Notes under the pieces: model-generated | The model's database searches: none | What the model was told of the DNA's origin: nothing | The model's input: the letters and a program-made list of their open reading frames with translations, nothing else | Shown here: positions 27,260 through 35,485 of the stretch, piece by piece | Position numbering within the stretch: the first letter of the stretch is position 1 | Layout of the letters: every line of letters starts with the position of its first letter | Assembly: GCA_038125665.1 (NCBI GenBank) | Contig: JAYPEI010000003.1 | Span: 1 to 64,000 of the forward strand | Direction: 5' to 3' | Source of the DNA: CAILUG01 sp038125665 | GTDB taxonomy: Bacteria; Pseudomonadota; Gammaproteobacteria; Pseudomonadales; Pseudohongiellaceae | DNA: 64,000 nt | Translations under genes and position numbers: made by a program

Positions 27260-28672
27260 ATGCGTAAGACTAAAATTATATGTACCCTAGGCCCAGCTAC
27301 CAGCTCCTATGAGATGATTAGTGCCATGCATGAAGCTGGGATGGATATCATTCGTCTGAATATGTCTCATGCAACGCAAGCGTGGGCACTGCGAATGATT
27401 GAGCATGTTGTTGAATTAAATAAACATGCTCCTTTCCCCGTAGGTATCTTGTTAGATACACAAGGTCCAGAGATTCGTACTGGAGTCCGAGAGAGCGATC
27501 TTGATCTTAAAACTGGTGATGAAATAAGTATTACTGTCCGTGATGATACTTCTGTTGAAGAAACTTCAATCAACATTAACTACGATGAACTTATTGATAC
27601 TGTGAATGTTGGCGATAAAATTACAGTAGATAATGGTCTAATCAACTTGCAAGTTCTCGAAAAAGAAAAAAATAGGATGTGTTGTAAAGTCCTGGATGGC
27701 GGCAAACTAGGGAGCAAAAAACATGTCAACCTCCCAGGAATTCGCGTGAATCTACCGGCCATAACACAGAAGGATCGTGAAGACATTCTCTGGGGCATTC
27801 AACAAGAGCTCGATTTCATCGCCTTATCTTTTGTACGCGACCCAGATGATGTGCAACAGTTACGGGATCTCATTGCATCTCACCGCCCTGACAAAGCTAA
27901 TACCGTCAAAATTATAGCCAAGATTGAAGATCAAGAAGGCTTACGTAACCTAGAAGAAATTGTAAAAGTAGCAGACGGCATAATGGTTGCCAGAGGTGAT
28001 TTAGGAGTAGAAATAGACTTAGCTGAACTTCCAAATACTCAAAGACACATTGTCGACTTATGTGCTCGCTATGGTCGTCGTGTAATAGTAGCAACCCATT
28101 TACTTGAATCTATGATTGAAAACCCTATTCCTACTCGAGCAGAAGTGACCGATGTAGCTAATGCTGTTTATGAAGAAGCCGATGCTATCATGCTTTCTGG
28201 AGAGACTACGGTCGGCAAACATCCCTTACGCTGTATTCGTCAACTAGATGCGATATCCCGTGCCACTGAACCCAAAGAAGGACTTAAGCTAACTGAAAAA
28301 CTCGAATTGAACAGTGATAAGGAACATTTGGCAGCAACAGCTGTAGAACTTGCAGACTCCTTACAAGCTAAAGGTATCGTAGTGGTAACACGGCATGGAA
28401 TCATGGCTAATTTCGTGACTAATTGCCATCCTCGTACTTCCCCAATTTTCGCCTTTACCAACATAGGCGTTACACGAAGATTAATGACGTTAAATCGCTA
28501 TCTTTTCCCGTTCAAAATAGAATTCAGTCATGATCCTGAGGAAACTTTAGCCCGTGCTTTTGCCGAGTTGAAGGAAAAAGCAAAGTTACAGACAGGAGAC
28601 AAAGTAGTCGTCATTTCTGACCTTTTGATTGATCAGGACAGTGTAGGAATTCAAGTGCGTAGCTTGCCATAA
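27260..28672 (+). CDS. pyk: Pyruvate kinase
   Basis: Final ATP-producing step of glycolysis. The 470-residue protein begins MRKTKIICTLGPATSS; the active site has DIIRLNMSHA, LLDTQGPEIRTG, KIIAKIEDQEG, ITVDNGLINL, IMVARGDLGVEI and MLSGETTVGKHP. The ATG at 27260 is chosen; a GTG two codons upstream is also in frame. It is inserted, together with mdh, between the queuosine genes queA and tgt. Confidence 0.96.
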   Translation: MRKTKIICTLGPATSSYEMISAMHEAGMDIIRLNMSHATQAWALRMIEHVVELNKHAPFPVGILLDTQGPEIRTGVRESDLDLKTGDEISITVRDDTSVEETSININYDELIDTVNVGDKITVDNGLINLQVLEKEKNRMCCKVLDGGKLGSKKHVNLPGIRVNLPAITQKDREDILWGIQQELDFIALSFVRDPDDVQQLRDLIASHRPDKANTVKIIAKIEDQEGLRNLEEIVKVADGIMVARGDLGVEIDLAELPNTQRHIVDLCARYGRRVIVATHLLESMIENPIPTRAEVTDVANAVYEEADAIMLSGETTVGKHPLRCIRQLDAISRATEPKEGLKLTEKLELNSDKEHLAATAVELADSLQAKGIVVVTRHGIMANFVTNCHPRTSPIFAFTNIGVTRRLMTLNRYLFPFKIEFSHDPEETLARAFAELKEKAKLQTGDKVVVISDLLIDQDSVGIQVRSLP

Positions 28673-28747
28673 CTACTTAAATGGGCAAGCAAGATTAGAC
28701 AATTAGGTAACCAGTTAGTCTCCCTCTCAGCAGTAGTCTCAAGACAG

Positions 28748-29779
28748 CTACAAAATAAGCATGGCATCTCCATAGCTAAAAAAACGATATCGCTCGGCTA
28801 CTGCTAGAGAGTAAGCTGCCATAATGAAATCACGATTTGAAAATGCTGACACCAGCATAAGTAATGAGGATTGAGGCAAGTGGAAATTGGTTAACAGACC
28901 CTCAACAATTTGAAACTTGTACCCAGGATAAATAAAAATTCTAGTGTCCCCATTATATGGTTTTAGTTCACCAGAACTTCCTGCAGTTTCTAAGCAGCGA
29001 ACAGAAGTCGTTCCCACCGCAACAACTTTTCCACCCTTTGCTTTGCAGCGCGCCACTGCCGCGCAGTTGTCCTCTGTGACTTGCATATATTCTGCATGCA
29101 TAATGTGCTCACGCGGATCTTCTGTTCGGACTGGCTGGTAAGTACCTGCTCCAACATGCAGTGTAACAAAAGTAAAATCGACTCCTTTAGCGCTTAATAG
29201 TTTTAGCATCTTCTCGTCGAAATGCAATCCCGCTGTGGGGGCGGCAACCGCCCCGAGGTGTCTGGCATAGACAGTTTGGTAGCGCTCTCGATCTAAAAGC
29301 TGATCTTGTCTTTTGATATATGGAGGTAGAGGTGTATGCCCAGCTTTCTGCAAGAACTCTAAAAGTTTACCCTCCCCTAATGCCATAACCTTAAAAAAAC
29401 CATCTTGTCTTTCAAGAACAGTCAGAACTAAGGAACTGTTATCCTGTGCCGAAAAGGATAATTGAAGGCCTTGTTGTATAGGATGATTACTTTTTAATCG
29501 AACAAGCGCTGAACCATCTCCAAGTATACGCTCTAACAATAGCTCTATTTTTCCACCACTTTCCTTTTGTCCGACTAATCTAGCTGGAAGAACCTTAGTA
29601 TTGTTAAAAACAAGTAAATCATTGGCCTCAAGCAAGTTCAATAACTCCGAGAACTGCTTGTGAGTTGCTTCGCCTGTGCAACGATTTAGCGCTAGTAGTC
29701 TACTTCCTGTCCGCTCAGCAGTCGGATGTTCCGCGATAAGTTCGGCTGGCAGAGAATAATCAAAATCAGTCAAATGCAA
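28748..29779 (-). CDS. queA: S-adenosylmethionine:tRNA ribosyltransferase-isomerase
   Basis: Builds epoxyqueuosine on tRNA from preQ1 and the ribosyl group of SAM, acting after Tgt. The 343-residue protein begins LTDFDYSLPAELIAEHP and has LLVFNNTKVLPARLVG, APTAGLHFDEKMLK and the C-terminal NFHLPQSSLLMLVSAFSNRD. The upstream tRNA-Leu on the other strand is also a Pseudomonas-like arrangement. Confidence 0.96.
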   Translation of the reverse strand: MHLTDFDYSLPAELIAEHPTAERTGSRLLALNRCTGEATHKQFSELLNLLEANDLLVFNNTKVLPARLVGQKESGGKIELLLERILGDGSALVRLKSNHPIQQGLQLSFSAQDNSSLVLTVLERQDGFFKVMALGEGKLLEFLQKAGHTPLPPYIKRQDQLLDRERYQTVYARHLGAVAAPTAGLHFDEKMLKLLSAKGVDFTFVTLHVGAGTYQPVRTEDPREHIMHAEYMQVTEDNCAAVARCKAKGGKVVAVGTTSVRCLETAGSSGELKPYNGDTRIFIYPGYKFQIVEGLLTNFHLPQSSLLMLVSAFSNRDFIMAAYSLAVAERYRFFSYGDAMLIL

Positions 29780-29895
29780 GAGGAGACTACCTTTTTAATT
29801 CAAGAAAACGGTTTTCCAAAAAAAACTGCGGCAACCTTAATTAAATAGTAGGCAGGTGTCAAAGGCGCTGGTATCATTATGCGTCCTATTTCTAT

Positions 29896-29981
29896 GCCGG
29901 AGTGGTGGAATGGTAGACACGACGGATTCAAAATCCGTTGCTAGTGATAGTGTGCCGGTTCAAGTCCGGCCTCCGGTACCA
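29896..29981 (+). tRNA. tRNA-Leu (anticodon CAA)
   Basis: Full cloverleaf with the long variable arm of class II tRNAs. Acceptor GCCGGAG pairs with CTCCGGT (29971-29977); anticodon stem-loop ACGGA-TTCAAAA-TCCGT puts CAA at 29929-29931; the T arm is GCCGGTTCAAGTCCGGC; A and encoded CCA end at 29981. Reads UUG codons. Confidence 0.95.
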
Positions 29982-29990
29982 AAAATTTCC

Positions 29991-30017
29991 AGTCTTGGTG
30001 TTCTGTTGTCCAAGGCT
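29991..30017 (+). terminator. Possible terminator of tRNA-Leu
   Basis: AGTCTTGG (29991-29998) pairs with CCAAGGCT (30010-30017) through eight pairs including one G-T, nine bases after the tRNA 3' end. The following TTTCTC is only a weak T-tract, so this is tentative. Confidence 0.3.
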
Positions 30018-30121
30018 TTCTCGTGGAGATTTTCTCAGAGTGTCCCCTCTAATAGACTTTTATCATATTTGACAAAACAACCTTAAGTGAAAAGGAAGTG
30101 TGTAAATTCTCCAAAGCCGAG

Positions 30122-30211
30122 CCTTATTAATCATAATTTATAATAATATATCCAAAAGTTAGTTTATATTTATATTAAAAAGCAGTAATTTGCGTACCTT
30201 ATTAATCATAA
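30122..30211 (+). repeat. Imperfect direct repeat in the fadL-type leader
   Basis: CCTTATTAATCATAA occurs at 30122-30136 and again at 30197-30211. Each copy is followed by an AT-rich stretch and a second shared block, ATTAAAAAGCAGTAATTTGCG (about 30174-30194) and ATTAAAAAAGC-GAGTAATTTGTG, the latter running into the GTG start codon of the porin gene. The order is block A, spacer, block B, block A, spacer, block B, so the leader appears to have been duplicated with a longer spacer in the first copy. Confidence 0.6.
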
Positions 30212-30234
30212 ATAATTAAAAAAGCGAGTAATTT

Positions 30235-31605
30235 GTGAAATTGAGAACTAAAGTCCGTTCCACTCTCTTCATACTTCCTTTTGTTGCAGGATCAGCCCTT
30301 GCTACAAATGGTTACTTCACACATGGATTAGGTGTAAAAAATAAAGCCATGGCTGGTGCTGGCACTGCAAATCCTGAGGAGGCAATGTCCATAGCGAATA
30401 ATCCAGCAGCTTCAGTCCAACTTGGTGATACCTTCCAAGTAGGCATGGCAATCTTTTCTCCTCGAAGGGAGTATTCAGCTAGTTCGAGTATGGCTAACGG
30501 TAACGGTGGAGCTTTTACTCTAGCTGAGGGTACAGTAAGCAGTGACTCAAACTACTTCCCTATTCCCTATGTTGCACTATCCCGTAAGATCAACGATACG
30601 AGTGCTTGGGGTTTTGCAGCTTATGGACGAGGAGGTATGAATACTAATTATGAAACCGGAGGGGCTGCTATTTTTGACCCTGACGGCCCAGGTGCAGCTC
30701 CTGTCATGATAATGCCAGGGCCCTTTGGTGCGGGCGAAGCAGGTGTAGATCTTTCCCAATTATTCACCGAATTTAACTATAGCTGGAAAAAAAATTCCTT
30801 ATCCATAGGTGTAGCTGCAGTACTGAGCGCACAGATATTCGAAGCCAAAGGCATTGCTACATTTACGCCGTATACCAAAGACTTTGCTGCCAGCGGCGGG
30901 ACAGCTATGCCAACAACCCTTTCTAATAATGGCTATGATCTTAGCTGGGGCTATGGCGCCAAAGTAGGTTTGCTATGGACAGTCAACCCTCAGTTACAAT
31001 TGGGATTAGCCTACCAATCAAAAATCAGCATGGATGAGTTCGGAGACTATAAAAATTTGTTTGCTCAAGGCGGGGGATTTGATATTCCTGAAAGCATGCG
31101 TTTTGCAGTGAGTTATCAATTTAGCCCATTACTGGCTCTTCATTATGATTTAGAATCAACACAATTCGACCAGGTACCATCAGTTGGAAATCCACTAGCT
31201 AACATTTACAGTTGCCCTACCGCTGGCATGGGAGGTATGGCAGTAGAAAATTGCTTAGGTGGGTCTAATGGAGCTGGCTTTGGGTGGGATTCTGTCACAG
31301 TGCACAAATTTGGTCTTGCTTGGCAAAGCACTACTAATAGCTCACTTACTTGGAGGGCAGGAATTAGCATGGGTGATAATCCCGTGAAACCTGAAAATGC
31401 CTTGTTTAACATCTTGGCTCCCGGCGTTATCAAACAACACATTACCGCAGGAGTGGATTACCAACTTGACAACGGACGTGAGTTAAGTCTCGCTGTGATG
31501 TATGCCCCAGAGGAATCCCTAGAGGGAAGTAACGCATTCGATCCTACACAGCGCATCGGCCTGCGTATGAAACAATTTGAAATAGAGTTTGCTCTGAATT
31601 GGTAA
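30235..31605 (+). CDS. FadL/TodX-family outer membrane transport protein
   Basis: Predicted 14-strand beta-barrel for uptake of long-chain fatty acids or other hydrophobic compounds. The 456-residue product has a signal peptide (LFILPFVAGSALA) cut before TNGYFTHGLG; the hatch region KNKAMAGAGTANPEEAMSIANNPAA carries the family NPA motif (given here in two parts: KNKAMAGAGTA and ANNPAA). The barrel ends FEIEFALNW, with the aromatic C-terminal residue recognised by the BAM machinery. GTG start. The substrate cannot be told from sequence. A VOC-family gene follows 25 bases later, probably in the same transcript. Confidence 0.88.
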   Translation: MKLRTKVRSTLFILPFVAGSALATNGYFTHGLGVKNKAMAGAGTANPEEAMSIANNPAASVQLGDTFQVGMAIFSPRREYSASSSMANGNGGAFTLAEGTVSSDSNYFPIPYVALSRKINDTSAWGFAAYGRGGMNTNYETGGAAIFDPDGPGAAPVMIMPGPFGAGEAGVDLSQLFTEFNYSWKKNSLSIGVAAVLSAQIFEAKGIATFTPYTKDFAASGGTAMPTTLSNNGYDLSWGYGAKVGLLWTVNPQLQLGLAYQSKISMDEFGDYKNLFAQGGGFDIPESMRFAVSYQFSPLLALHYDLESTQFDQVPSVGNPLANIYSCPTAGMGGMAVENCLGGSNGAGFGWDSVTVHKFGLAWQSTTNSSLTWRAGISMGDNPVKPENALFNILAPGVIKQHITAGVDYQLDNGRELSLAVMYAPEESLEGSNAFDPTQRIGLRMKQFEIEFALNW

Positions 31606-31630
31606 GAAGAGTTTTTGGTCTAACAAATAT

Positions 31631-32032
31631 ATGCCTTTGCAAATTTTAGAACACTTCCTTGTCATGACCCATGATGTCGACGGTACTCGCGATTTCTACC
31701 GCGACATCCTTGGCTTTAGTGAAGGGTTTCGACCAGACTTAGGTTTTCTTGGTCACTGGCTATATCTAGGTGAAGTACCAGTTCTTCATATTGCTGACTG
31801 GAAAAGTTATACATCACATTCTCAAAAACTTGGCATTCCAGTAACCACCCCAGCTTCAAGCACTGGGGTGTTAGATCATGTTGCCTTCAATGGAAATAAT
31901 GCGCATGACATGATTGTCAATTTAGAAAACCATGGAGTTTCATACGAGCGTAATGACGTGCCTGCAATAGGGCTCATCCAGTTATTTCTAGATGACCCCA
32001 ATGGCTTGAAGCTTGAACTCAACTTTCGGTAA
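31631..32032 (+). CDS. VOC-superfamily (glyoxalase / extradiol dioxygenase fold) protein
   Basis: A 133-residue single-module protein with the paired beta-alpha-beta units of the vicinal oxygen chelate fold. Likely metal ligands are His in ILEHFLVMTHD, His in VLDHVAFNG and Glu near the C-terminus in LKLELNF. VTRDFYRDILGF-type sequence (here DGTRDFYRDILGF) is a common feature. Substrate unknown: lyase, isomerase or dioxygenase all occur in this fold. It follows the FadL-type gene and abuts, end to end with no gap, a convergent NTF2-fold gene. No clear Shine-Dalgarno sequence. Confidence 0.8.
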   Translation: MPLQILEHFLVMTHDVDGTRDFYRDILGFSEGFRPDLGFLGHWLYLGEVPVLHIADWKSYTSHSQKLGIPVTTPASSTGVLDHVAFNGNNAHDMIVNLENHGVSYERNDVPAIGLIQLFLDDPNGLKLELNFR

Positions 32033-32506
32033 TTAATTACTTAAGACTATTAAACCCTTGCGTTCCTCAAACCGCCAACCCTCTTCAGTTAGTACAAAAC
32101 TATCATGATATTCACCAATAAGTGGTCCGCCTTGTGTCAGAAGACCAAATTTAGGAGCCATAACCTCTTTGGTCCCGCTAAAAAGAACAACATAACAAGT
32201 TGCGGAGGCATGATTGGCATCCTGAACCACTACATTGATATTAGTCACCAGGTGACGGCCAACTCGCTCTTTGGGACGACTAGTAAATGATTTTAGAATA
32301 TCAGCACGACCTATAATTATTTCTTGTGGAGCTATCGGTCTAGCATAGCGACCTTCAGGAATGAAAAGCGCCACTAAATCTTCAAACTGTTCATGATCGT
32401 TGTACCAAGAAAATTGTTTGATTAACCTTTGACAGGCTTGCTCAATAACTAACTCTGGCAAACTAACTCCTGCGGTAGTTATCTCATTAATCACATTTTC
32501 ACTCAC
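32033..32506 (-). CDS. SnoaL/NTF2-fold protein, function unknown
   Basis: The 157-residue sequence matches the SnoaL-like/NTF2 pattern: helical N-terminus, YNDHEQFEDLVALFIPEGRY, GRADILKSFTSRP, RVGRHLVTNINVVV, and a C-terminal beta sheet ending WRFEERKGLIVL. Family members include ring-hydroxylating dioxygenase small subunits, isomerases and dehydratases; no dioxygenase large subunit is nearby, so the function remains open. GTG start with AGGAG about nine bases upstream. Its stop codon directly adjoins that of the convergent VOC gene. Confidence 0.75.
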   Translation of the reverse strand: MSENVINEITTAGVSLPELVIEQACQRLIKQFSWYNDHEQFEDLVALFIPEGRYARPIAPQEIIIGRADILKSFTSRPKERVGRHLVTNINVVVQDANHASATCYVVLFSGTKEVMAPKFGLLTQGGPLIGEYHDSFVLTEEGWRFEERKGLIVLSN

Positions 32507-32577
32507 GAATTGAAACTCCTCATATTATAAAGTTATTGTTCATTAGATAGCACATGGTCTCAGAAATACTCTGTCCT

Positions 32578-33378
32578 CTACAAAAACAGCACACTTAATA
32601 TAAGAAAACCCAAAAAGACTCGATAAACAGCAAAAGGTAAAAATCCAATTCGATCTACGACACTAAACATGAGACGCATTGATAATAGTGCTGTCATCAT
32701 CGATACAAGAATCCCACATAAGACTTCAGCAGAAAGTAGCTCTTCGGTGGATAAGTCTGTAAGTGAAAAGATGACAGCCCCTGCTATCACAGGCACTGAT
32801 AATAGAAAAGAAAAACTCGCCGCTGCATGTTTAGAAAGTCCCAAGTATAGTCCAGCCGTCATGGTGATACCTGAGCGAGATACTCCCGGAATAAGAGCAA
32901 GTACCTGAGCTAAGCCGATGATCAAAGCTTCTCTCCAGCTGAGATCGGACTCATTTTTTGCTTTTGCGTATCGCTCACTATGAGCAAGAACAACCCCGAA
33001 TACAATACTACAAATCGCCAGAATGCCACCAGTTCGTAGGAACTGCTCAATCAGATCTTTGAATATGAGCCCAACCATGACAACGGGTAAAGTGGCCAGA
33101 AATAAAGAGATCAATAAAGAACCTTGAGTTAGAGCACCTCTACCTGAAATCAGACAAAATGCTTCGCAAGACAATTTCCAAAGCGCTTGCCGTTGATAGA
33201 TTAGCACTGCAATTAAAGTTCCAAAGTGCATTGCCACATCAAAAGCAAGGCCTTGTTCTGGCCAACTTGTTAATAAAGAAGGAATAAGCAAATGAGCTGA
33301 ACTGGACACCGGCAAAAACTCAGTAGCGCCTTGAATAAAAGCTATCACCAGTGCTTGAAAAAACGAGAATTCCTGCAT
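32578..33378 (-). CDS. uppP: Undecaprenyl-diphosphatase
   Basis: Membrane phosphatase (BacA family) that regenerates undecaprenyl phosphate for peptidoglycan and O-antigen synthesis. The 266-residue protein has about eight spans, with active-site motifs GATEFLPVSSSAHLLIP near residue 18 and LIPGVSRSGITMTAGL. Start ATG shares one base with the tsaB stop (TAATG), suggesting coupled translation of two unrelated functions. Confidence 0.96.
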   Translation of the reverse strand: MQEFSFFQALVIAFIQGATEFLPVSSSAHLLIPSLLTSWPEQGLAFDVAMHFGTLIAVLIYQRQALWKLSCEAFCLISGRGALTQGSLLISLFLATLPVVMVGLIFKDLIEQFLRTGGILAICSIVFGVVLAHSERYAKAKNESDLSWREALIIGLAQVLALIPGVSRSGITMTAGLYLGLSKHAAASFSFLLSVPVIAGAVIFSLTDLSTEELLSAEVLCGILVSMMTALLSMRLMFSVVDRIGFLPFAVYRVFLGFLILSVLFL

Positions 33379-34073
33379 TAACGTGTCACCTTATTGCGCA
33401 AATACACTGGTTCTATTTGACCAACATCTAATGAATGTTCTTGCGAGAAATCCAAAGCTGCAAGTCGGGCTATTGAATCTGCAGATGGCAAGAGTCCTGG
33501 TTGGATTATTGAGAAACAACTAGTCAGTTGGGAAGGCAATTCCTCAAAGTAATTAAGACCATCACCAACCGCCATAATAGGATGATTTAGAGTTTTCAAA
33601 AACTTTTGCAACGCATCTTCTTTAGCCAACAAAGCAGGAGCATTCAAGGAATCTGGGATAAGCGCAACAGGCACTTCTTGCCGACAATCATAGATAGCCC
33701 AATAAATTTCGTTAATTCGCGCATCTAGCGAGGTAAATACTATTCTTGCACCGCTATGTCGTGTGGCTTGGTGAGCTAATGCAGCCAAGGTAGAAACAGA
33801 GAGTACTGGAAGATCATGGCTAATAGCTAATCCCTGTGTAACGGCAGCGGCAATCCGCAACCCTGTAAAGGAACCAGGCCCTTGTCCCCATGCGATGGCA
33901 TCTAAATCGTTTAAAGAAATTTGTGTATCTGTCAATAAATTATTAATCATGGGGAGTAGAATTTTGGCATGTGCTCTGGGTTGCCTTTTTTCTAGGGTCT
34001 TCACTTCTCCATCTTGCCAAATGGCACAAGAACAAGATTCTGTGGAGGTGTCTAGTGCCAGAATTCTAGTCAT
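33378..34073 (-). CDS. tsaB: tRNA threonylcarbamoyladenosine biosynthesis protein TsaB
   Basis: Non-catalytic partner of TsaD in making t6A at position 37 of ANN-decoding tRNAs. The 231-residue protein opens RILALDTSTESCSCA and has IAWGQGPGSFTGLRIAA and ALDARINEIYWAIYD-like segments (here SLDARINEIYWAIYD). In Pseudomonas tsaB neighbours adk; here a histone-like gene and a long non-coding stretch separate them. Confidence 0.95.
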   Translation of the reverse strand: MTRILALDTSTESCSCAIWQDGEVKTLEKRQPRAHAKILLPMINNLLTDTQISLNDLDAIAWGQGPGSFTGLRIAAAVTQGLAISHDLPVLSVSTLAALAHQATRHSGARIVFTSLDARINEIYWAIYDCRQEVPVALIPDSLNAPALLAKEDALQKFLKTLNHPIMAVGDGLNYFEELPSQLTSCFSIIQPGLLPSADSIARLAALDFSQEHSLDVGQIEPVYLRNKVTR

Positions 34074-34117
34074 AGGAATTTGTAAAAGATCATTGGCTGG
34101 TTAAAAAATAAAAAAAA

Positions 34118-34139
34118 CCCTGAGAGAAAGCTCTCAGGG
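34118..34139 (-). terminator. Rho-independent terminator of the histone-like gene
   Basis: CCCTGAGAG (34118-34126) and CTCTCAGGG (34131-34139) form a perfect 9-bp stem with a 4-base loop. On the minus strand it is followed by a run of T residues (the A-rich tract 34103-34117). It lies 50 bases past the stop of the Lys/Ala-rich gene. Confidence 0.9.
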
Positions 34140-34189
34140 ATTACAAAGCAGATACCTGACATTATTAACTATCAGGATTTACAACAACA

Positions 34190-34600
34190 TTACTTCTTCT
34201 TTGCCGCTTTTTTCTTAGGTGCAGCTTTTTTCTTAGCTGCTACTTTTTTTGGAGCAGCTTTTTTCTTAGCAACTACCTTTTTCTTGGGTGCAGCTTTCTT
34301 AGGAGCAGCTTTTTTAGCTGCTGCTTTTTTCTTAGCAGGAGCCTTCTTAGCTACTTTTTTTGCTGCAGTTGAGGCTTTTGCAGCTGCTTTTTTCTTGGCT
34401 GCTGTTTTTTTCTTAGGAGCTGCTTTTTTCTTAGCAACTACTTTTTTCTTTGCTGCAGCCTTTTTAGGTGCTGCTTTTTTCTTGGCTGCGGCTTTTTTAG
34501 GTGCAGCTTTTTTTGCCACTACTTTCTTTTTAGCGACTACTTTTTTCTTTGCTACTACTTTCTTTTTTGCTACTGCTTTTTTCTTTGCTGCTTTTTTCAT
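34190..34600 (-). CDS. Lysine/alanine-rich histone H1-like (AlgP/HC1-type) protein
   Basis: After MKKAAKKKAVAKKK the 136-residue protein is composed almost only of Lys, Ala, Val and Pro in degenerate repeats such as KKKVVAK, KKAAPKK and KKKAAAK. This composition is that of histone H1 tails and of P. aeruginosa AlgP, thought to bind nucleic acid; there is no folded N-terminal domain such as AlgP has. I start at the ATG at 34600, with GGAGGAAG ideally placed; an in-frame ATG 39 bases upstream would include that site in coding sequence. It is a single-gene unit: hairpin leader upstream, strong terminator downstream. Such repeats change length easily. Confidence 0.8.
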   Translation of the reverse strand: MKKAAKKKAVAKKKVVAKKKVVAKKKVVAKKAAPKKAAAKKKAAPKKAAAKKKVVAKKKAAPKKKTAAKKKAAAKASTAAKKVAKKAPAKKKAAAKKAAPKKAAPKKKVVAKKKAAPKKVAAKKKAAPKKKAAKKK

Positions 34601-34651
34601 GGTTTTGCTTCCTCCGGCTAATATTAGCTTTGATGTCATTAACGACTTAAA

Positions 34652-34684
34652 CAGCAGAGATGTCCGATCGGTCTGGCTCTGCTG
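34652..34684 (-). promoter_or_regulatory. Stem-loop in the leader of the histone-like gene
   Basis: CAGCAGAG (34652-34659) and CTCTGCTG (34677-34684) are perfect complements, enclosing a 17-base loop that itself holds the palindrome CCGATCGG. On the minus strand this sits about 50 bases before the start codon, likely in the 5' untranslated RNA, unless it is a protein-binding dyad. Confidence 0.5.
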
Positions 34685-35485
34685 CGAATAGAACCTGTAA
34701 TAACCACAGGCTCAGCTTGCCAAATCATCACGAAACCATTACGCGATAATTTAACAGGCATTCATGCTGGTGCTCTCCTAAGCAAACACCGATACTCCAC
34801 TTACCAAATCTTCCACAACCAATCTATCTATCTGATTTGTAATTAAAATTAGAGTTGGATAATTTGGACTTTAGTAACAGTGCTCAAGCTGAGGCACACA
34901 AAAAATCATAAGTTCTTTTAGCCGGGAATAAATCAGGGCTAAAAGCAGAATTAAGATAGGTCAGACATTGAACTGAAAAGTATTTCAATGGAAAAACCAA
35001 CTAGGCAAAAAAATCAAAAATAATTAAGCGAATATAAATAGTCATAATATTTTTATAAGACTGTTTTATTGCATCGCAGTCATAACGACTCATTTGAAAA
35101 TATAAAATTTCAATTTTTTATATCAACTTGACAGAGCTTTTAATGAGCTTGGGGTAACTATCTCTTCTCTAGAAACTGTCACTCTCATTTCATGAGTGAG
35201 CTTGTTACTTAAAAGACTTGTCACCACCCATTCAACAAATTGCTTTTGGAAAATTCTAAAGTAATGCCTTAACTTTAAAAAAATATTTGTTGGTAAAATT
35301 CCCTATAGCAATATGTTGAAGCAAAAATGTTTTTTCCCAAAATTCTTACAGACGATAAAAAAGGATTTCAACATCATCTTTGCGCGCACATTAGCACACA
35401 TTTTTTAAAAAAAGCAAATTTTCGTAAAAAAAAATTATCAAGAGAAAAAGTATAGAATTGCGAGGTGTGAAATCTGTTTATGCCT
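34685..35485. other. About 800-base AT-rich region without a gene
   Basis: No reading frame of 60 or more residues and no recognisable RNA gene between the histone-like gene leader and adk. It contains long A and T runs (35270-35285, 35401-35440), a 9-bp inverted repeat CTTTTAGCC/GGCTAAAAG (34915-34945) with no T-tract, and a TTGACA at 35128 without a matching -10 box. In a window where gaps are mostly under 150 bases it stands out. It may hold the promoter of the histone-like gene, a small RNA, or decayed sequence. Confidence 0.6.

Noticed and set aside
28662..28690. Inverted repeat GCTTGCC/GGCAAGC at the end of pyk as a terminator
   Set aside because: The loop is 15 bases, the left arm is inside the coding region and no T-tract follows.
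34284..34691. A 135-residue plus-strand frame rich in Phe and Ala opposite the histone-like gene
   Set aside because: It is the antisense shadow of the AAG/GCN repeat; its composition follows directly from the Lys/Ala codons and it has no ribosome site or family match.
34915..34945. 9-bp inverted repeat CTTTTAGCC/GGCTAAAAG as a terminator
   Set aside because: No T-tract follows on either strand and no gene ends nearby; kept only as a note in the non-coding region.
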